Positions 41,802 to 51,586 are shown, counted from the first letter of the stretch. The stretch is 64,000 nt of DNA from Cyclobacterium lianum (GCF_900143075.1 NZ_FRCY01000004.1:310001-374000); one strand, 5' to 3'. Translations and numbers: made by a program. Notes: a model not told the origin generated them from the letters alone.

Positions 41802-41830
41802 AAAGGCAACGATCAATGACCGTTGCCTTT
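41802..41830. terminator. Bidirectional terminator
   Basis: AAAGGCAACG and CGTTGCCTTT pair over 10 bp around a 9-base loop, with A on one side and T on the other. It sits between two convergent genes and can serve both. Confidence 0.8.
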
Positions 41831-41865
41831 AAGTTGGTTATTTGTTTCAAAAATTGGTTTTAAAA

Positions 41866-42186
41866 CTATTTGACGGGTTCTTCTTTCACTTCTTTACCCA
41901 TGTTATCATACTTCTTCTCTACTTCTCCTTCAGGAGTTTCGCCTTCAAATTTTACCAGGTAAAATACAGCAGCATCTTCCATGACCTGATGGGCCTCTTT
42001 TATTTTAAGGTTTTTTACTGCCTCATCATTTTGGATGGCCTCTTTTACCTTTTCCGGAAGACTTTCCGGATCGATTTTGGTGGTTTCCTGAACCATCACC
42101 TGATCTACAGATTTTACTGTCTCGGCATTGATCCCGGCAAAGGCCAAAAGGCTCATTGCTGCAAGGGACAACATTAACTTTTTCAT
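41866..42186 (-). CDS. Small secreted protein of unknown function
   Basis: A 106-residue protein with a clear signal peptide (LMLSLAAMSLLAFAGINAE). The mature part is acidic: SLPEKVKEAIQNDEAVKNLK, then AAVFYLVKFEGETPEGEVEK. It resembles a single PepSY-like module in length and pattern, as in many small Bacteroidota periplasmic proteins, but I cannot assign it. It is a separate transcription unit. Confidence 0.7.
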   Translation of the reverse strand: MKKLMLSLAAMSLLAFAGINAETVKSVDQVMVQETTKIDPESLPEKVKEAIQNDEAVKNLKIKEAHQVMEDAAVFYLVKFEGETPEGEVEKKYDNMGKEVKEEPVK

Positions 42187-42761
42187 AACGTTTTCATTTT
42201 ATGGTGTTAAATAATAGTTGGTTGAAAACAATACTATTTAAATATTATTTTCAATTATACTTACCCAAATGCTATGCCAAATAATTTTTAAGTATTTTTC
42301 TTATAAAAAACAGGGGTTTAACAGCATTTAAAACCGATTTTTTGAAAATCAGCCCAAATGGAAAAAAAATCAGTCATTTTATAGTATACCGATTAGTGTG
42401 GATTAAGCACCCCAAAGTGTAAATGAATACAGTCATCAAATCCGATATTTCGCAAAAATCATCTTTGGATTAAAGTGCAGTCCGGAACATGAACAGTAAA
42501 TATTGCTGACAAAAGGTGAAATTTACCAATGACCGGACATAGCGATTTACAAAGACCGTAAAGCTACCCATAAAGCTAAAAACCAAATTCCCTGCAATTT
42601 TCTCTGGGAATTCCCTTTGCGGAATGATCATCTCGATTACTGTTTGGAGCCATTTGCCGAAAACCACAGCACTATATACTTCATTGGGAGATTTAATGGG
42701 GCTGGCTTCCGGTCTTTCATGGGAATGTCCTATATTTGCGCTCCAATAATTTAGCTCTATA
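42187..42761. other. 575-bp intergenic region before argS
   Basis: This AT-rich gap holds the divergent promoters of the small secreted protein and argS. ORF 42470-42667 on the minus strand is not credible: no ribosome-binding site and no family resemblance. TATATTTG at 42731-42738, 23 bp before the argS ATG, fits the Bacteroidota -7 box. Confidence 0.5.
42731..42738 (+). promoter_or_regulatory. -7 box of the argS promoter
   Basis: TATATTTG fits the TAnnTTTG consensus of the Bacteroidota primary sigma factor. No clear TTG is at the expected -33 distance. Confidence 0.5.
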
Positions 42762-44552
42762 ATGGATATCCAGAAAGCCTTAACGAATACCTTAGCCAGC
42801 GCGTTTCACGACCTTTTTGATCAGAAAGTGGATCCGGATAGCCTCCTTCTGCAAGCTACACGAAAGGAGTTTGAGGGGACCTATACCTTTGTCATGTTTC
42901 CCTTTTTAAAGCTAACCAAAAGCTCTCCCGAAGCCAGTGGTGAAAAAATTGGCAATTATCTTTTGAAACACCTGAGCGAAGTGAGCGCTTTTAACGTAGT
43001 CAAAGGTTTTTTAAATATTTCCCTATCTCCTGCCTACTGGATCCGGTTGTTTGAGGAATTGTATCTGAAAAAAGAAATCGGCAGCTTCCCTCAGAAAGAA
43101 AGTAGGGTGATGGTCGAATACAGTTCTCCCAATACCAACAAACCGCTGCACCTGGGACACCTTAGAAACAATTTTCTGGGATTTTCGATCGCCAGGATTC
43201 TAAAAGCTTACGGCTATGAGGTAATTAAAGCCAATCTGGTAAATGACCGTGGCATACATATCTGCAAGTCCATGGTCGCCTACAGTAAATTGGGCAATGG
43301 CGAGACCCCCGAAACAGCCGGTATAAAAGGAGACCATCTGGTAGGAAAATACTATGTGCTGTTTGATAAGGAATACAAGAGACAAGTCCGGGAATTGATG
43401 GATGCAGGCATGCAGGAAGAGGGTGCCAAAAAAGCCGCCCCCTGGATGGAGGAAGCCCAGCAGATGCTGGTCGATTGGGAAGCGGGCGATCCCGAAACGG
43501 TTGGACTGTGGAAAAAACTAAACGGCTGGGTTTACCAGGGTTTTGAGGCAACCTACCGACAAATGGGGGTGGATTTTGACCAGTATTACTATGAATCAGA
43601 CACCTATCTGTTGGGAAAGGATATTGTTTCGGAGGGCCTGGAAAAAGGTGTTTTTTTTAAAAAGGAAAACGGTTCTGTATGGGCAGATCTCAGTGAAGAA
43701 GGTTTAGACGAAAAGTTGATTTTACGGGCAGATGGCACTTCTGTGTACATGACCCAGGACATGGGCACAGCGGATCTTAAGTACAGGGATCATCAGATTG
43801 ATAAATCAGTATATGTTGTGGGAAACGAGCAGGATTATCATTTTGAGGTATTGTTTAAGATCATGAGGAAGCTGGGTCGCCCCTATGCAAACGGACTATA
43901 TCACCTGTCCTATGGGATGGTGGATCTGCCTTCGGGTAAAATGAAATCTCGGGAAGGGACAGTGGTAGATGCAGATGACCTGATGGCTGAAATGATAAAT
44001 ACCGCCCGGGAGCACACGCAGGAATTGGGTAAAATCGAAGGCTTTAGCCTCGAGGAGGCCGAAGCCCTGTACGAGATACTGGGTCTGGGAGCTCTTAAGT
44101 ATTTCCTTTTAAAGGTAGATCCTAAAAAGCGGATGCTATTCAACCCCCAGGAGTCTATAGAATTTCAGGGCAACACCGGTCCGTTTATTCAATACACCCA
44201 TGCCAGGATAGCTGCCATCCTGAGAAAGGCAGCTCAAATCGAACTGGATTATTCAGCAGCCCGATGCCGGAACTACCTTTCATTGGAAACTGTCGAACAA
44301 AGTCTGATTTTTCAGTTGAATGACTACAGCAATAAAATTGCTGCAGCGGCCGAAGAATTATCTCCTGCCCTAATCGCCCAATATTTATTTGATTTGGCAA
44401 AGGAGTATAATCGGTTTTATGCAGAATTGCCTATATTTAGCGAAACCCAGGCTGAGGAACAGGCATTCAGGGTAGCATTATCTGCCCAGGTAGCCAAAAC
44501 AATTAAGTCTGGCATGGGTTTACTTGGTATAGATGTTCCCCAAAAAATGTAG
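42762..44552 (+). CDS. argS: Arginyl-tRNA synthetase
   Basis: A 596-residue class I synthetase. An ArgS N-terminal domain is followed by SSPNTNKPLHLGHLRNN (HIGH-type motif HLGH), VDLPSGKMKSREGTVVDADD (KMSKS-type) and the DALR-type anticodon-binding domain at the C-terminus (FIQYTHARIAAILRKAAQ). The length is that of Bacteroidota ArgS. It charges tRNA-Arg and is followed 2 bp later by the glutathione peroxidase gene. Confidence 0.96.
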   Translation: MDIQKALTNTLASAFHDLFDQKVDPDSLLLQATRKEFEGTYTFVMFPFLKLTKSSPEASGEKIGNYLLKHLSEVSAFNVVKGFLNISLSPAYWIRLFEELYLKKEIGSFPQKESRVMVEYSSPNTNKPLHLGHLRNNFLGFSIARILKAYGYEVIKANLVNDRGIHICKSMVAYSKLGNGETPETAGIKGDHLVGKYYVLFDKEYKRQVRELMDAGMQEEGAKKAAPWMEEAQQMLVDWEAGDPETVGLWKKLNGWVYQGFEATYRQMGVDFDQYYYESDTYLLGKDIVSEGLEKGVFFKKENGSVWADLSEEGLDEKLILRADGTSVYMTQDMGTADLKYRDHQIDKSVYVVGNEQDYHFEVLFKIMRKLGRPYANGLYHLSYGMVDLPSGKMKSREGTVVDADDLMAEMINTAREHTQELGKIEGFSLEEAEALYEILGLGALKYFLLKVDPKKRMLFNPQESIEFQGNTGPFIQYTHARIAAILRKAAQIELDYSAARCRNYLSLETVEQSLIFQLNDYSNKIAAAAEELSPALIAQYLFDLAKEYNRFYAELPIFSETQAEEQAFRVALSAQVAKTIKSGMGLLGIDVPQKM

Positions 44553-44554
44553 CT

Positions 44555-45160
44555 ATGAAAACAACATTCGCTTTTCTCTGTTTAGCCTTACTGGCACTGG
44601 TATCGGCCCAATCCAACCTGCAGTCGGTATCCCGGGAATACCCGGATGCGGAAATCATTTCAAAAATAGACCTTATGGATGTAAGAAAAGATTTTTACGA
44701 ATTCACGATGAATGACATCGACGGTAATCCGGTAGATTTTTCTTCTTTCAAAGGAAAAAAGCTGCTCATAGTTAATGTAGCTTCCAAATGCGGATATACG
44801 CCCCAATATGCAGCATTGCAGGAGTTGTATGAGACTTACAAGGATCAGATCACCATTCTGGCATTTCCGGCCAACAATTTCGGCGGTCAGGAGCCCGGTA
44901 GCAATGAAGATATTAAAAGCTTCTGTACTGAAAATTATGGTGTCACGTTTCCCATCTTTGAGAAGATATCTGTAAAAGGTGTAGACAAGCATCCTTTGTA
45001 CCGCTGGCTTTCGGATAAAAGCATGAACGGGTGGAACAATACAGAGCCATCCTGGAATTTCTGCAAATACTTTGTCAGTGAAAAAGGAGAGCTTATCAAA
45101 TTTTTTCCTTCTTCCGTAAAACCCATGGACGAGGAGATCATCGCATTGATCAAATCCTGA
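44555..45160 (+). CDS. Glutathione peroxidase family protein
   Basis: A 201-residue protein with a signal peptide-like start (FAFLCLALLALVSAQ) and the family motifs NVASKCGYTPQYAALQELYE (active Cys), LAFPANNFGGQEPGSNEDI and WNFCKYFVSEKG. As in most bacteria it has Cys in place of selenocysteine and probably uses thioredoxin. The signal peptide suggests periplasmic location. It starts 2 bp after the argS stop. Confidence 0.9.
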   Translation: MKTTFAFLCLALLALVSAQSNLQSVSREYPDAEIISKIDLMDVRKDFYEFTMNDIDGNPVDFSSFKGKKLLIVNVASKCGYTPQYAALQELYETYKDQITILAFPANNFGGQEPGSNEDIKSFCTENYGVTFPIFEKISVKGVDKHPLYRWLSDKSMNGWNNTEPSWNFCKYFVSEKGELIKFFPSSVKPMDEEIIALIKS

Positions 45161-45251
45161 TAACAAATCCTACAGAATTAAACGAGCAAATTTCCTGAAA
45201 CAAAGGAAAAATCTAACTATTGAATTTCCAGCGAACATCTGTTTCTGACCC

Positions 45252-46157
45252 TTGACTACTTTTAGCAAAAGACAGGCATGGATTCATGCCATGAGATTGA
45301 GAACGCTTCCTCTGGCCCTTTCGAGTATCCTGATGGGAAGTGTAATTGCATTTCAGACCTCCGGTTTTCGGTGGTCGGTTTTTTTACTTGCGGCGCTCAC
45401 CACCACCCTGCTTCAGGTGTTGTCAAATCTGGCCAACGACTATGGAGACAGCGTTAATGGTGCAGACCACTCCGGCAGGCTTGGGCCGGTTCGGGCAGTG
45501 CAATCCGGAGTGATTACCCTTTCCGAAATGAAATCGGCCATGCTGATTTTTGCAATACTATCCCTGTTTAGCGGCATCGGCCTGTTGTTTGTGTCCCTGG
45601 AAGATCCCCTTAAATTTCTATTGTTCATGGGAATGGGTATTTTGGCGATTTTAGCTGCCATTACGTACACCTCTGGCAGCAAGCCTTATGGATATGCGGG
45701 ACTCGGAGACCTGGCTGTTTTTTTGTTTTTTGGCTGGCTGGGTGTCATGGGAACTTTCTACCTGCATACCCAGGCTTTTGATGCCATGTTGTGGCTGCCT
45801 GCTTCTGCAGTAGGATTGCTGAGTACAGCCGTGCTGAACATCAATAATGTGCGGGACATCCAATCAGACCAGGCTGCCGGAAAGCGCTCCATTCCGGTAA
45901 GAATTGGAAAAAGGGCGGCCACCTGGTATCACTGGTTCCTATTGATCGCCGCATTGCTCCTTATTTTGGTTTTTGTTGTTATGGAGCAGGCCTGGGGTGG
46001 ACTATTCTTTCTGCTGGCTACACCAATGATACTCAGGACCGGCTGGGCCATGGAAAAATTTAATTCTCCCGAAAAGCTGGACCCCTATTTGAAAGTTATG
46101 GCCGGGTCGACCTTTCTCTGCGTTTTGTTTTTTGGATTGGGCTGGTTGATTTTTTAA
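45252..46157 (+). CDS. menA: 1,4-dihydroxy-2-naphthoate polyprenyltransferase (MenA)
   Basis: A 301-residue UbiA-family enzyme with about nine helices. NLANDYGDSVNGADHSGRLG is the MenA form of the NDxxDxxxD motif that binds the prenyl diphosphate with Mg2+, and NNVRDIQSDQAAGKRSIPVR is the second Asp-rich motif. It makes demethylmenaquinone in the membrane. The frame begins with TTG at 45252. The first ATG, at 45291, would cut into the conserved WIHAMRLRTLPLALSS, so the TTG start is preferred. Confidence 0.92.
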   Translation: MTTFSKRQAWIHAMRLRTLPLALSSILMGSVIAFQTSGFRWSVFLLAALTTTLLQVLSNLANDYGDSVNGADHSGRLGPVRAVQSGVITLSEMKSAMLIFAILSLFSGIGLLFVSLEDPLKFLLFMGMGILAILAAITYTSGSKPYGYAGLGDLAVFLFFGWLGVMGTFYLHTQAFDAMLWLPASAVGLLSTAVLNINNVRDIQSDQAAGKRSIPVRIGKRAATWYHWFLLIAALLLILVFVVMEQAWGGLFFLLATPMILRTGWAMEKFNSPEKLDPYLKVMAGSTFLCVLFFGLGWLIF

Positions 46158-46189
46158 ACAATTTGACCATTTTTTACCAATCCTGTTGA

Positions 46190-46197
46190 TATTTTTG
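46190..46197 (+). promoter_or_regulatory. -7 box of the usp promoter
   Basis: TATTTTTG fits TAnnTTTG, with TTG at 46163-46165 upstream as a possible -33 element, slightly far away. It is 41 bp before the start codon. Confidence 0.4.
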
Positions 46198-46238
46198 TAA
46201 TTTCCCTACATTATCAACTTAAACGGTTCGAAGCAAAG

Positions 46239-47090
46239 ATGAAAAGCATTTTAGTACCTTATGATTTTTCGGAAGAAGCAGAAAATGCCTTCCAGTTTGC
46301 GCAGCAACTCGCCTCCAAAGCCTCGTGCAAATTAAAATTGGTTCATGTGATAGAAATTCCCACTGCCCAGCATTTTAATACCATGGGGGAAATCAACATG
46401 GAAGATAATTTTATCGACAAAATCTACATGGTGGACCTGGTAGAGAAACGGAAAGATCAATTTAAAAAGTTGGAAGAAGCGCATGCCGTGAAGCCATACC
46501 AGTTTAGCACCAACCTGCTGTTTGGCAACCCCTATGCTGGTATTTCCAGTGAGATCACAGCGGTCAAGGCAGATCTGGTCATCATGGGCTCAAAAGGATC
46601 CAGTGGACTGGAGGAGCTATTGATCGGTTCAAATACCGAGAAAGTGGTCCGTCACTCCAAATGCCCCGTCATCACCGTAAAAAGTCCACTGAATGCAGAC
46701 GATCTCAATACAATTGTATTTGCAAGTGATTTCAGTGAGGATAGCAAAAAGGTGATGAAACAGCTCAAGGATTTTCAGGAGCTGCTCGAAGCCCAGATCA
46801 GATTGGTCAAGATCAATACACCAAATTCTTTTGAAAAATCAAAAATCTCCTTTGAACGGATCAATGATTTTGTAAAGGCAAACAAGCTGGAAAATGTGCA
46901 GATTGATATCTACAATGCCGATTCAGAGGAAGAAGGAATCATCGAGTTTGCAGATGAAGTCGATGCTGACCTGATCGCGATGGCCACCCACGGCAGGACC
47001 GGATTTCTGCATCTCCTTAGCGGCAGCATTGCGGAGGATGTCGTCAACAGCGCCAAAAGGCCGGTTTGGACCATGAAGTTTAAAAAGTAG
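46239..47090 (+). CDS. Tandem universal stress protein
   Basis: A 283-residue protein with two UspA domains. The first starts with KSILVPYDFSEEAENAFQFA and ends with LVIMGSKGSSGLEELLIGSN. The second has NTIVFASDFSEDSKKVMKQL and LIAMATHGRTGFLHLLSGSI. GxxG-x9-G-(S/T)-type nucleotide loops are visible in both. Tandem Usp proteins respond to starvation, oxygen and other stresses; the precise role is unknown. Confidence 0.93.
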   Translation: MKSILVPYDFSEEAENAFQFAQQLASKASCKLKLVHVIEIPTAQHFNTMGEINMEDNFIDKIYMVDLVEKRKDQFKKLEEAHAVKPYQFSTNLLFGNPYAGISSEITAVKADLVIMGSKGSSGLEELLIGSNTEKVVRHSKCPVITVKSPLNADDLNTIVFASDFSEDSKKVMKQLKDFQELLEAQIRLVKINTPNSFEKSKISFERINDFVKANKLENVQIDIYNADSEEEGIIEFADEVDADLIAMATHGRTGFLHLLSGSIAEDVVNSAKRPVWTMKFKK

Positions 47091-47099
47091 ATCATTTTT

Positions 47100-47456
47100 A
47101 TGGGTAGAAAAAAAGACAATAGCTGGAAGCACAGAGATGGGGTCGTTTACTCCACTTCAGACAATTTTGATTTTGACGATCAGCAACCGGAACCTGAGGA
47201 AACCCTCCCTCCTGCACAACAACATTTGAGAGTAATGCTGGATAAAAAATCCAGAGGAGGCAAACAAGTCACCTTGGTTACCGGCTTCACCGGCAGTGAA
47301 GCGGACCTCAAATCATTGGGGAAAGCACTGAAAGCCAGATGCGGTGTAGGCGGCAATACCAAAGAAGGAGAGATTATCATTCAGGGTGATCAACGGGAAA
47401 AGGTTTTGGAACATTTACTTCAGCAAGGATACAAAGCAAAAAAATCCGGGGGCTAA
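47100..47456 (+). CDS. yciH: SUI1/YciH-family translation factor
   Basis: A 118-residue protein whose C-terminal 80 residues are a SUI1 domain: DKKSRGGKQVTLVTGFTGSE, KALKARCGVGGNTKEGEIII and HLLQQGYKAKKSGG. It is the bacterial counterpart of eIF1 and takes part in start-site control on the ribosome. The acidic N-terminal part is variable. It lies 9 bp after the usp stop. Confidence 0.9.
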   Translation: MGRKKDNSWKHRDGVVYSTSDNFDFDDQQPEPEETLPPAQQHLRVMLDKKSRGGKQVTLVTGFTGSEADLKSLGKALKARCGVGGNTKEGEIIIQGDQREKVLEHLLQQGYKAKKSGG

Positions 47457-47667
47457 GCTTTCGGATTTTTTTATTTTTTAAAGGCGCATCTCTGTTAATT
47501 TTTAACCCCGGATAGCAGAGGTTCACCGACCACTTTTACATGTTAAACGAATTTTTTCACGCCGGACATAAAATCACTGTACTTTTATACCATCAAATTT
47601 TTACAACCGGCAAATCCGGTACGCCTGGGAAGTGCGTAACTACTTCCAAAAATTAACAGCAAAAAAA

Positions 47668-48912
47668 ATGGGACAGTTCAGATTACTTACTTTTAATGCA
47701 GGAATCACCAATAGGGTCACTTCAGATTTCTATCTGGACGCTGAGGAATCCAAGACATTGCTTGTACAGCTCAATAGACTTGCTGCCATCGATGAGGCGC
47801 TGGTTCTGTCTTTGCCGGAAAGAACCGAAATTCTCTATTATGGGCCCGAAGCATTAGACGAAGCCATTTATAGTGCTATCGTCGGCGTCAAAGGTATGGA
47901 GAGTGTACCGGAGCCCAATTTTTTCCAGCACACCTGCAATGAAGAAAGGGCACTCGCCCATCTCACGGAATTGTGTTTTGGCACACAGGCCTCTACCTAC
48001 GGGTCCGTACCCCTCTTTTCTCATTTTATCGCTGCATTTTCAATTGCCTCGCAGGCAGGCATGACCGGCGAGCTTCTGGACAAGTGGTGGGGACACCTGA
48101 TCAGCACCAACAAAACGATAAAGAATGAAGTGAGCTTTCAATTTCCGAATTTCTCCATTTCCTACACGGTGGCAGACATGGTGACTGAATTGATCAAAAA
48201 GGTGAAGACACCAAAGATCGCAATCATCGGTTTCAATGCGCTGGGTAAGCGCGTTTACCAAAACCTTACTGAAAAAGGGTTTTCGAATATAACGATAGTA
48301 GAAAAAAGTATCCGTCCCTTTACCAGTCTGGATGAAAGGGAATTGAAAAATTTCATTTTTGAGCCCTACGAGCAGATCTTCAATGTGATACAGGAAAACG
48401 ACATTCTGATCAGTACCCTCGAGGATGTGGAGACAGCCATCCCATCCGGCGAGGACTCTCCGGAATTCAAAGCTCCCCGCGTGCTGATTGACTTGTCCCT
48501 GAAAGGCTCCTTTCTGAATTGGCTCGGCGACCATGAACTGGTCATCACCTTTGAACTTGCGGATATCTACCAGATCATCGAAAACAAGATGGAGATCAAC
48601 AAGAAGTGGCTTAAAAAAGTAAAACCACTGATTGCCAGAAGAAACGCCGTTTTTTTTGATTGGATGGATAAAAAAAAAGGACTGGATATTTTAAATCAGG
48701 CCAACGAGCTTCTGGTCAGAAACCCATGTGGTGAACAATTTTACACCAAAGTGGTCAGCGGCAAGCAGCTAAAAGTGAACCGCCATATGGATACCAGCCT
48801 GGTAAATAAATCGCTTTTAAAAATGTCGATAGAAAAAATGAGTAGTCAGTCTCCCTACAAGGACATCGTTAACTACGAAAGAATTGTCAATGAGTTTTAC
48901 GTATACAATTAA
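47668..48912 (+). CDS. Glutamyl-tRNA reductase-like pseudoenzyme
   Basis: I use ATG at 47668 (MGQFRLLTFNAGITNRVTSD), giving 414 residues; the GTG at 47632 is less likely. All three GluTR domains can be followed. The N-terminal part is like VGLNHKTAPVE. A helix block reads ERALAHLTELCFGTQASTYG. The NAD(P) domain has IAIIGFNALGKRVYQNL and PRVLIDLSLKGSF. A C-terminal dimerisation helix follows. The catalytic motif STCNRTE is replaced by SLPERTE, so the active Cys is lost. It therefore cannot make the thioester and may be regulatory or bind tRNA or heme. Confidence 0.75.
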   Translation: MGQFRLLTFNAGITNRVTSDFYLDAEESKTLLVQLNRLAAIDEALVLSLPERTEILYYGPEALDEAIYSAIVGVKGMESVPEPNFFQHTCNEERALAHLTELCFGTQASTYGSVPLFSHFIAAFSIASQAGMTGELLDKWWGHLISTNKTIKNEVSFQFPNFSISYTVADMVTELIKKVKTPKIAIIGFNALGKRVYQNLTEKGFSNITIVEKSIRPFTSLDERELKNFIFEPYEQIFNVIQENDILISTLEDVETAIPSGEDSPEFKAPRVLIDLSLKGSFLNWLGDHELVITFELADIYQIIENKMEINKKWLKKVKPLIARRNAVFFDWMDKKKGLDILNQANELLVRNPCGEQFYTKVVSGKQLKVNRHMDTSLVNKSLLKMSIEKMSSQSPYKDIVNYERIVNEFYVYN

Positions 48913-48987
48913 TTTTTATTCCGGATTTTTTTATCAGTTTTCAGCAGGGTATTGAAACGTTTTTTGGTTAAGTTGGTTTATTGTTTC

Positions 48988-49015
48988 AGAGGCTCCTTCC
49001 GGGAGCCTCTTTTTT
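48988..49015 (+). terminator. Rho-independent terminator after GluTR-like gene
   Basis: AGAGGCTCC and GGAGCCTCT pair over 9 bp with a five-base loop, followed by TTTTTT. The remaining part of the gap 48913-49240 holds the hisG promoter region without a clear motif. Confidence 0.85.
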
Positions 49016-49240
49016 GTGCTTGATAACCGCATTTATTTTGTATAATAGCGATAGCTCCTTAAATTTGTCAACTCATGATGACCAGAAAACTCAAAAATCT
49101 CAACCCTTTAATTTTTCCCCTTGCTGTGCTAAGGCATCATGTCCATCAGGTATCCGCTAAAAAGTAGCTTGCCATCCTTAAGCCCTTTTTCAATCAAAAA
49201 TAAATACGATTTCATATAAGTCATATTGCTCCCCAATTAC

Positions 49241-50101
49241 ATGGAAAATATCATCAGAATTGCTGTTCAGAAAAGTGGAAGATTAAGCGAAGAATCTTTG
49301 AAGCTAATCAAAGAGTGCGGAATAAAATTTTATAATGGAACAGGCAAATTAAAGTCTTCATCCACCAACTTTCCCATAGAGTTTTTATTTTTAAGGGATG
49401 ATGATATTCCAGGTTATGTAGCTGACGGTGTAGCTGATTTGGGAATTGTAGGCGAAAATGAAGTTGCTGAAAAAAATAAATCCATAGACGTATTAAAGAA
49501 ACTGGGTTTCTCCAAGTGCAGGCTATCCCTGGCCATCCCCAAAGGTGAAAGCTATTCAGGAATAGGCTATTTTGAAGGCAAAAGCATCGCTACTTCCTAT
49601 CCAAATATCCTCTCCGATTACCTTAAATCCAAACAGGTTCAAGCTGAAATTCATGAAATAAGCGGATCGGTAGAGATTGCACCCAGTATCGGACTGGCAG
49701 AGGGAATCTGCGATATTGTGAGCTCAGGCTCTACCCTGATGATGAATGGCCTTAAAGAAGTGGAGGAGATATTTCAGTCAGAAGCCGTGCTCATATGCCA
49801 CAAGGACATTTCCGGAGATAAGCAGCAGACAGTAGAGAAATTACTCTTCAGGATGGATGCTGTCCAAAAAGGTAAGAAGAACAAATACGTTCTCTTGAAT
49901 GCCCCCAACGAAGCCCTGGATCGGATCATTTCCCTGATCCCCGGAATGCGCAGCCCTACCATCCTGCCCCTGGCAGAAAAGGGATGGTCGTCTGTACATT
50001 CCGTAATCAGTGAAGACCAATTCTGGGAAAACATAGAGGAGCTGAGGGCGGCGGGAGCGCAGGGCATATTGGTGGTCCCCATAGAAAAAATGGTACTCTA
50101 A
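49241..50101 (+). CDS. hisG: ATP phosphoribosyltransferase (long form)
   Basis: I use ATG at 49241 (MENIIRIAVQKSGRLSEESL), 286 residues. Domains I-II carry DLGIVGENEVAEK and EGICDIVSSGSTLMMNGLKE, the PRPP-binding loop. The C-terminal HisG_C ACT-like domain (SLIPGMRSPTILPLAEKGW) is the long form that binds histidine for feedback inhibition, without HisZ. First gene of the hisGDCB cluster. Confidence 0.95.
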   Translation: MENIIRIAVQKSGRLSEESLKLIKECGIKFYNGTGKLKSSSTNFPIEFLFLRDDDIPGYVADGVADLGIVGENEVAEKNKSIDVLKKLGFSKCRLSLAIPKGESYSGIGYFEGKSIATSYPNILSDYLKSKQVQAEIHEISGSVEIAPSIGLAEGICDIVSSGSTLMMNGLKEVEEIFQSEAVLICHKDISGDKQQTVEKLLFRMDAVQKGKKNKYVLLNAPNEALDRIISLIPGMRSPTILPLAEKGWSSVHSVISEDQFWENIEELRAAGAQGILVVPIEKMVL

Positions 50102-50171
50102 GCCACCGGGAATGAGATATGAGACATTTCCTATTAATCATCCCGGAGCAGGAATTTAAATTAGTCGTAAG

Positions 50172-50297
50172 ATAAAATAGACAGGATTAAAATCATCATT
50201 AAATATGCATGGCAATGATTGTTTTAATCGCCAAAGATTCTCGCGATAAAATCGGGACAAGGCATCTGACCGCTGAGAAAACATAACAAACACATGA
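50172..50297 (+). repeat. Decayed copy of a 126-bp element before hisD
   Basis: This stretch aligns without gaps with 60204-60329, roughly three of four bases being the same (for example AATGATTGTTTTAATCGCCA here, AATGATTATTTTAATCGTCA there). There the element is an open frame of 41 codons. Here the ATG is ATA and several stops (TAG, TAA, TGA) interrupt it, but the final TGA still overlaps the hisD start (ACATGA) as the other copy overlaps its downstream gene. Confidence 0.75.
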
Positions 50298-51586
50298 AAA
50301 TTCTGGTAAATCCTGATGTCAACACCTGGTCTAAAGAACTGGCCCGGCCGGTTCGGAAAATGAAGGACATCACCAAGATCGTGAAACCGATCATGAAAAA
50401 AGTAAAGCGTCAGGGTGATAAGGCGCTGAGAAAATTTGCACTGGAATACGATCACGTAGAAATTGACGAGATTTTGGTGGACCAGGAAGCCATAGATTCA
50501 GCCGGCCAGAAAGTAGATCCCGAGCTGAAAGAAGCCATCCAGACCGCAAAAAATAATATAGAAAAATTTCATAAGCTCCAGGACGCACCTCCCCTGACAT
50601 CCGAGATCATGGGCGGAGTCATCTGTATGAGAAAAAGCGTACCGATCCAGAAAGTCGGACTCTACATACCGGGAGGCACAGCTCCATTGTTTTCTACGGT
50701 TTTGATGTTGGGCATCCCGGCAAAATTGGCCGGCTGCAAGGAAATCGTTTTGTGCACACCTCCGGATACCAGTGGAGAAATTCATCCTGCCATTTTATTT
50801 ACCGCCAAGATCATTGGTATCGATAAGATTGTTAAGGCAGGAGGGGCACAAGCCATCGCTGCCATGACATATGGCACCGCATCCGTTCCCCGTGTAGATA
50901 AAATATTTGGGCCAGGTAATCAGTACGTTACGGCGGCCAAACAATTGGCTACCAACAAAGGAGTAGCCATAGACATGCCAGCAGGTCCTTCAGAAGTGCT
51001 TGTCTACGCGGACGAGACGGCCATACCTGACTTTGTAGCTGCGGACCTGCTTTCTCAGGCAGAGCATGGGGTAGACAGCCAGGTAGTACTCGTAGGTCCT
51101 TCCGAAAAATTTGTCAGGAAGGTCATCAAGTGCATGGACAGCCAATTGGAAGCGCTGCCCAGGCAAAAAATTGCCAGAAAAGCGCTGGAAAATAGTGTTG
51201 CTGTGGTTATGGATGATCCCGAAAAATCCATACATCTTATCAATAGCTATGCACCCGAACACCTGATTGTAGCGGTAAAGGACGAAGACGAGGCCCTCTC
51301 AGCGATCGTCAATGCCGGATCTGTTTTTATTGGAAACTACACACCGGAATCGGCCGGCGATTATGCTTCCGGCACCAACCACACTTTACCTACAAACGGC
51401 TATGCCAGAGCCTACTCGGGCGTATCGCTGGATAGTTTTGTAAAAAAGATCACCTATCAGAAAATCACCGCTGCAGGTATAAAAGCATTGGGACCAACCA
51501 TAGCAATCATGGCAGAAAACGAAAATTTGCATGCCCATAAAAATGCAGTCAGCATTCGTTTAAATCATCTTTCCAAAAACAAATGA
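50294..51586 (+). CDS. hisD: Histidinol dehydrogenase
   Basis: A 430-residue enzyme. IPGGTAPLFSTVLMLGIPAK, KIFGPGNQYVTAAKQLATNK and DMPAGPSEVLVYADETA are standard HisD motifs. Zn and histidinol ligands are in LLSQAEHGVDSQV and GTNHTLPTNGYARAYSG. It performs the last two oxidations to histidine. The start codon overlaps the end of the 126-bp element; hisC begins 1 bp after its stop. Confidence 0.96.
   Translation: MKILVNPDVNTWSKELARPVRKMKDITKIVKPIMKKVKRQGDKALRKFALEYDHVEIDEILVDQEAIDSAGQKVDPELKEAIQTAKNNIEKFHKLQDAPPLTSEIMGGVICMRKSVPIQKVGLYIPGGTAPLFSTVLMLGIPAKLAGCKEIVLCTPPDTSGEIHPAILFTAKIIGIDKIVKAGGAQAIAAMTYGTASVPRVDKIFGPGNQYVTAAKQLATNKGVAIDMPAGPSEVLVYADETAIPDFVAADLLSQAEHGVDSQVVLVGPSEKFVRKVIKCMDSQLEALPRQKIARKALENSVAVVMDDPEKSIHLINSYAPEHLIVAVKDEDEALSAIVNAGSVFIGNYTPESAGDYASGTNHTLPTNGYARAYSGVSLDSFVKKITYQKITAAGIKALGPTIAIMAENENLHAHKNAVSIRLNHLSKNK

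Noticed and set aside
42470-42667. Small minus-strand ORF in the gap before argS
   Set aside because: No start signal, no recognisable sequence features.
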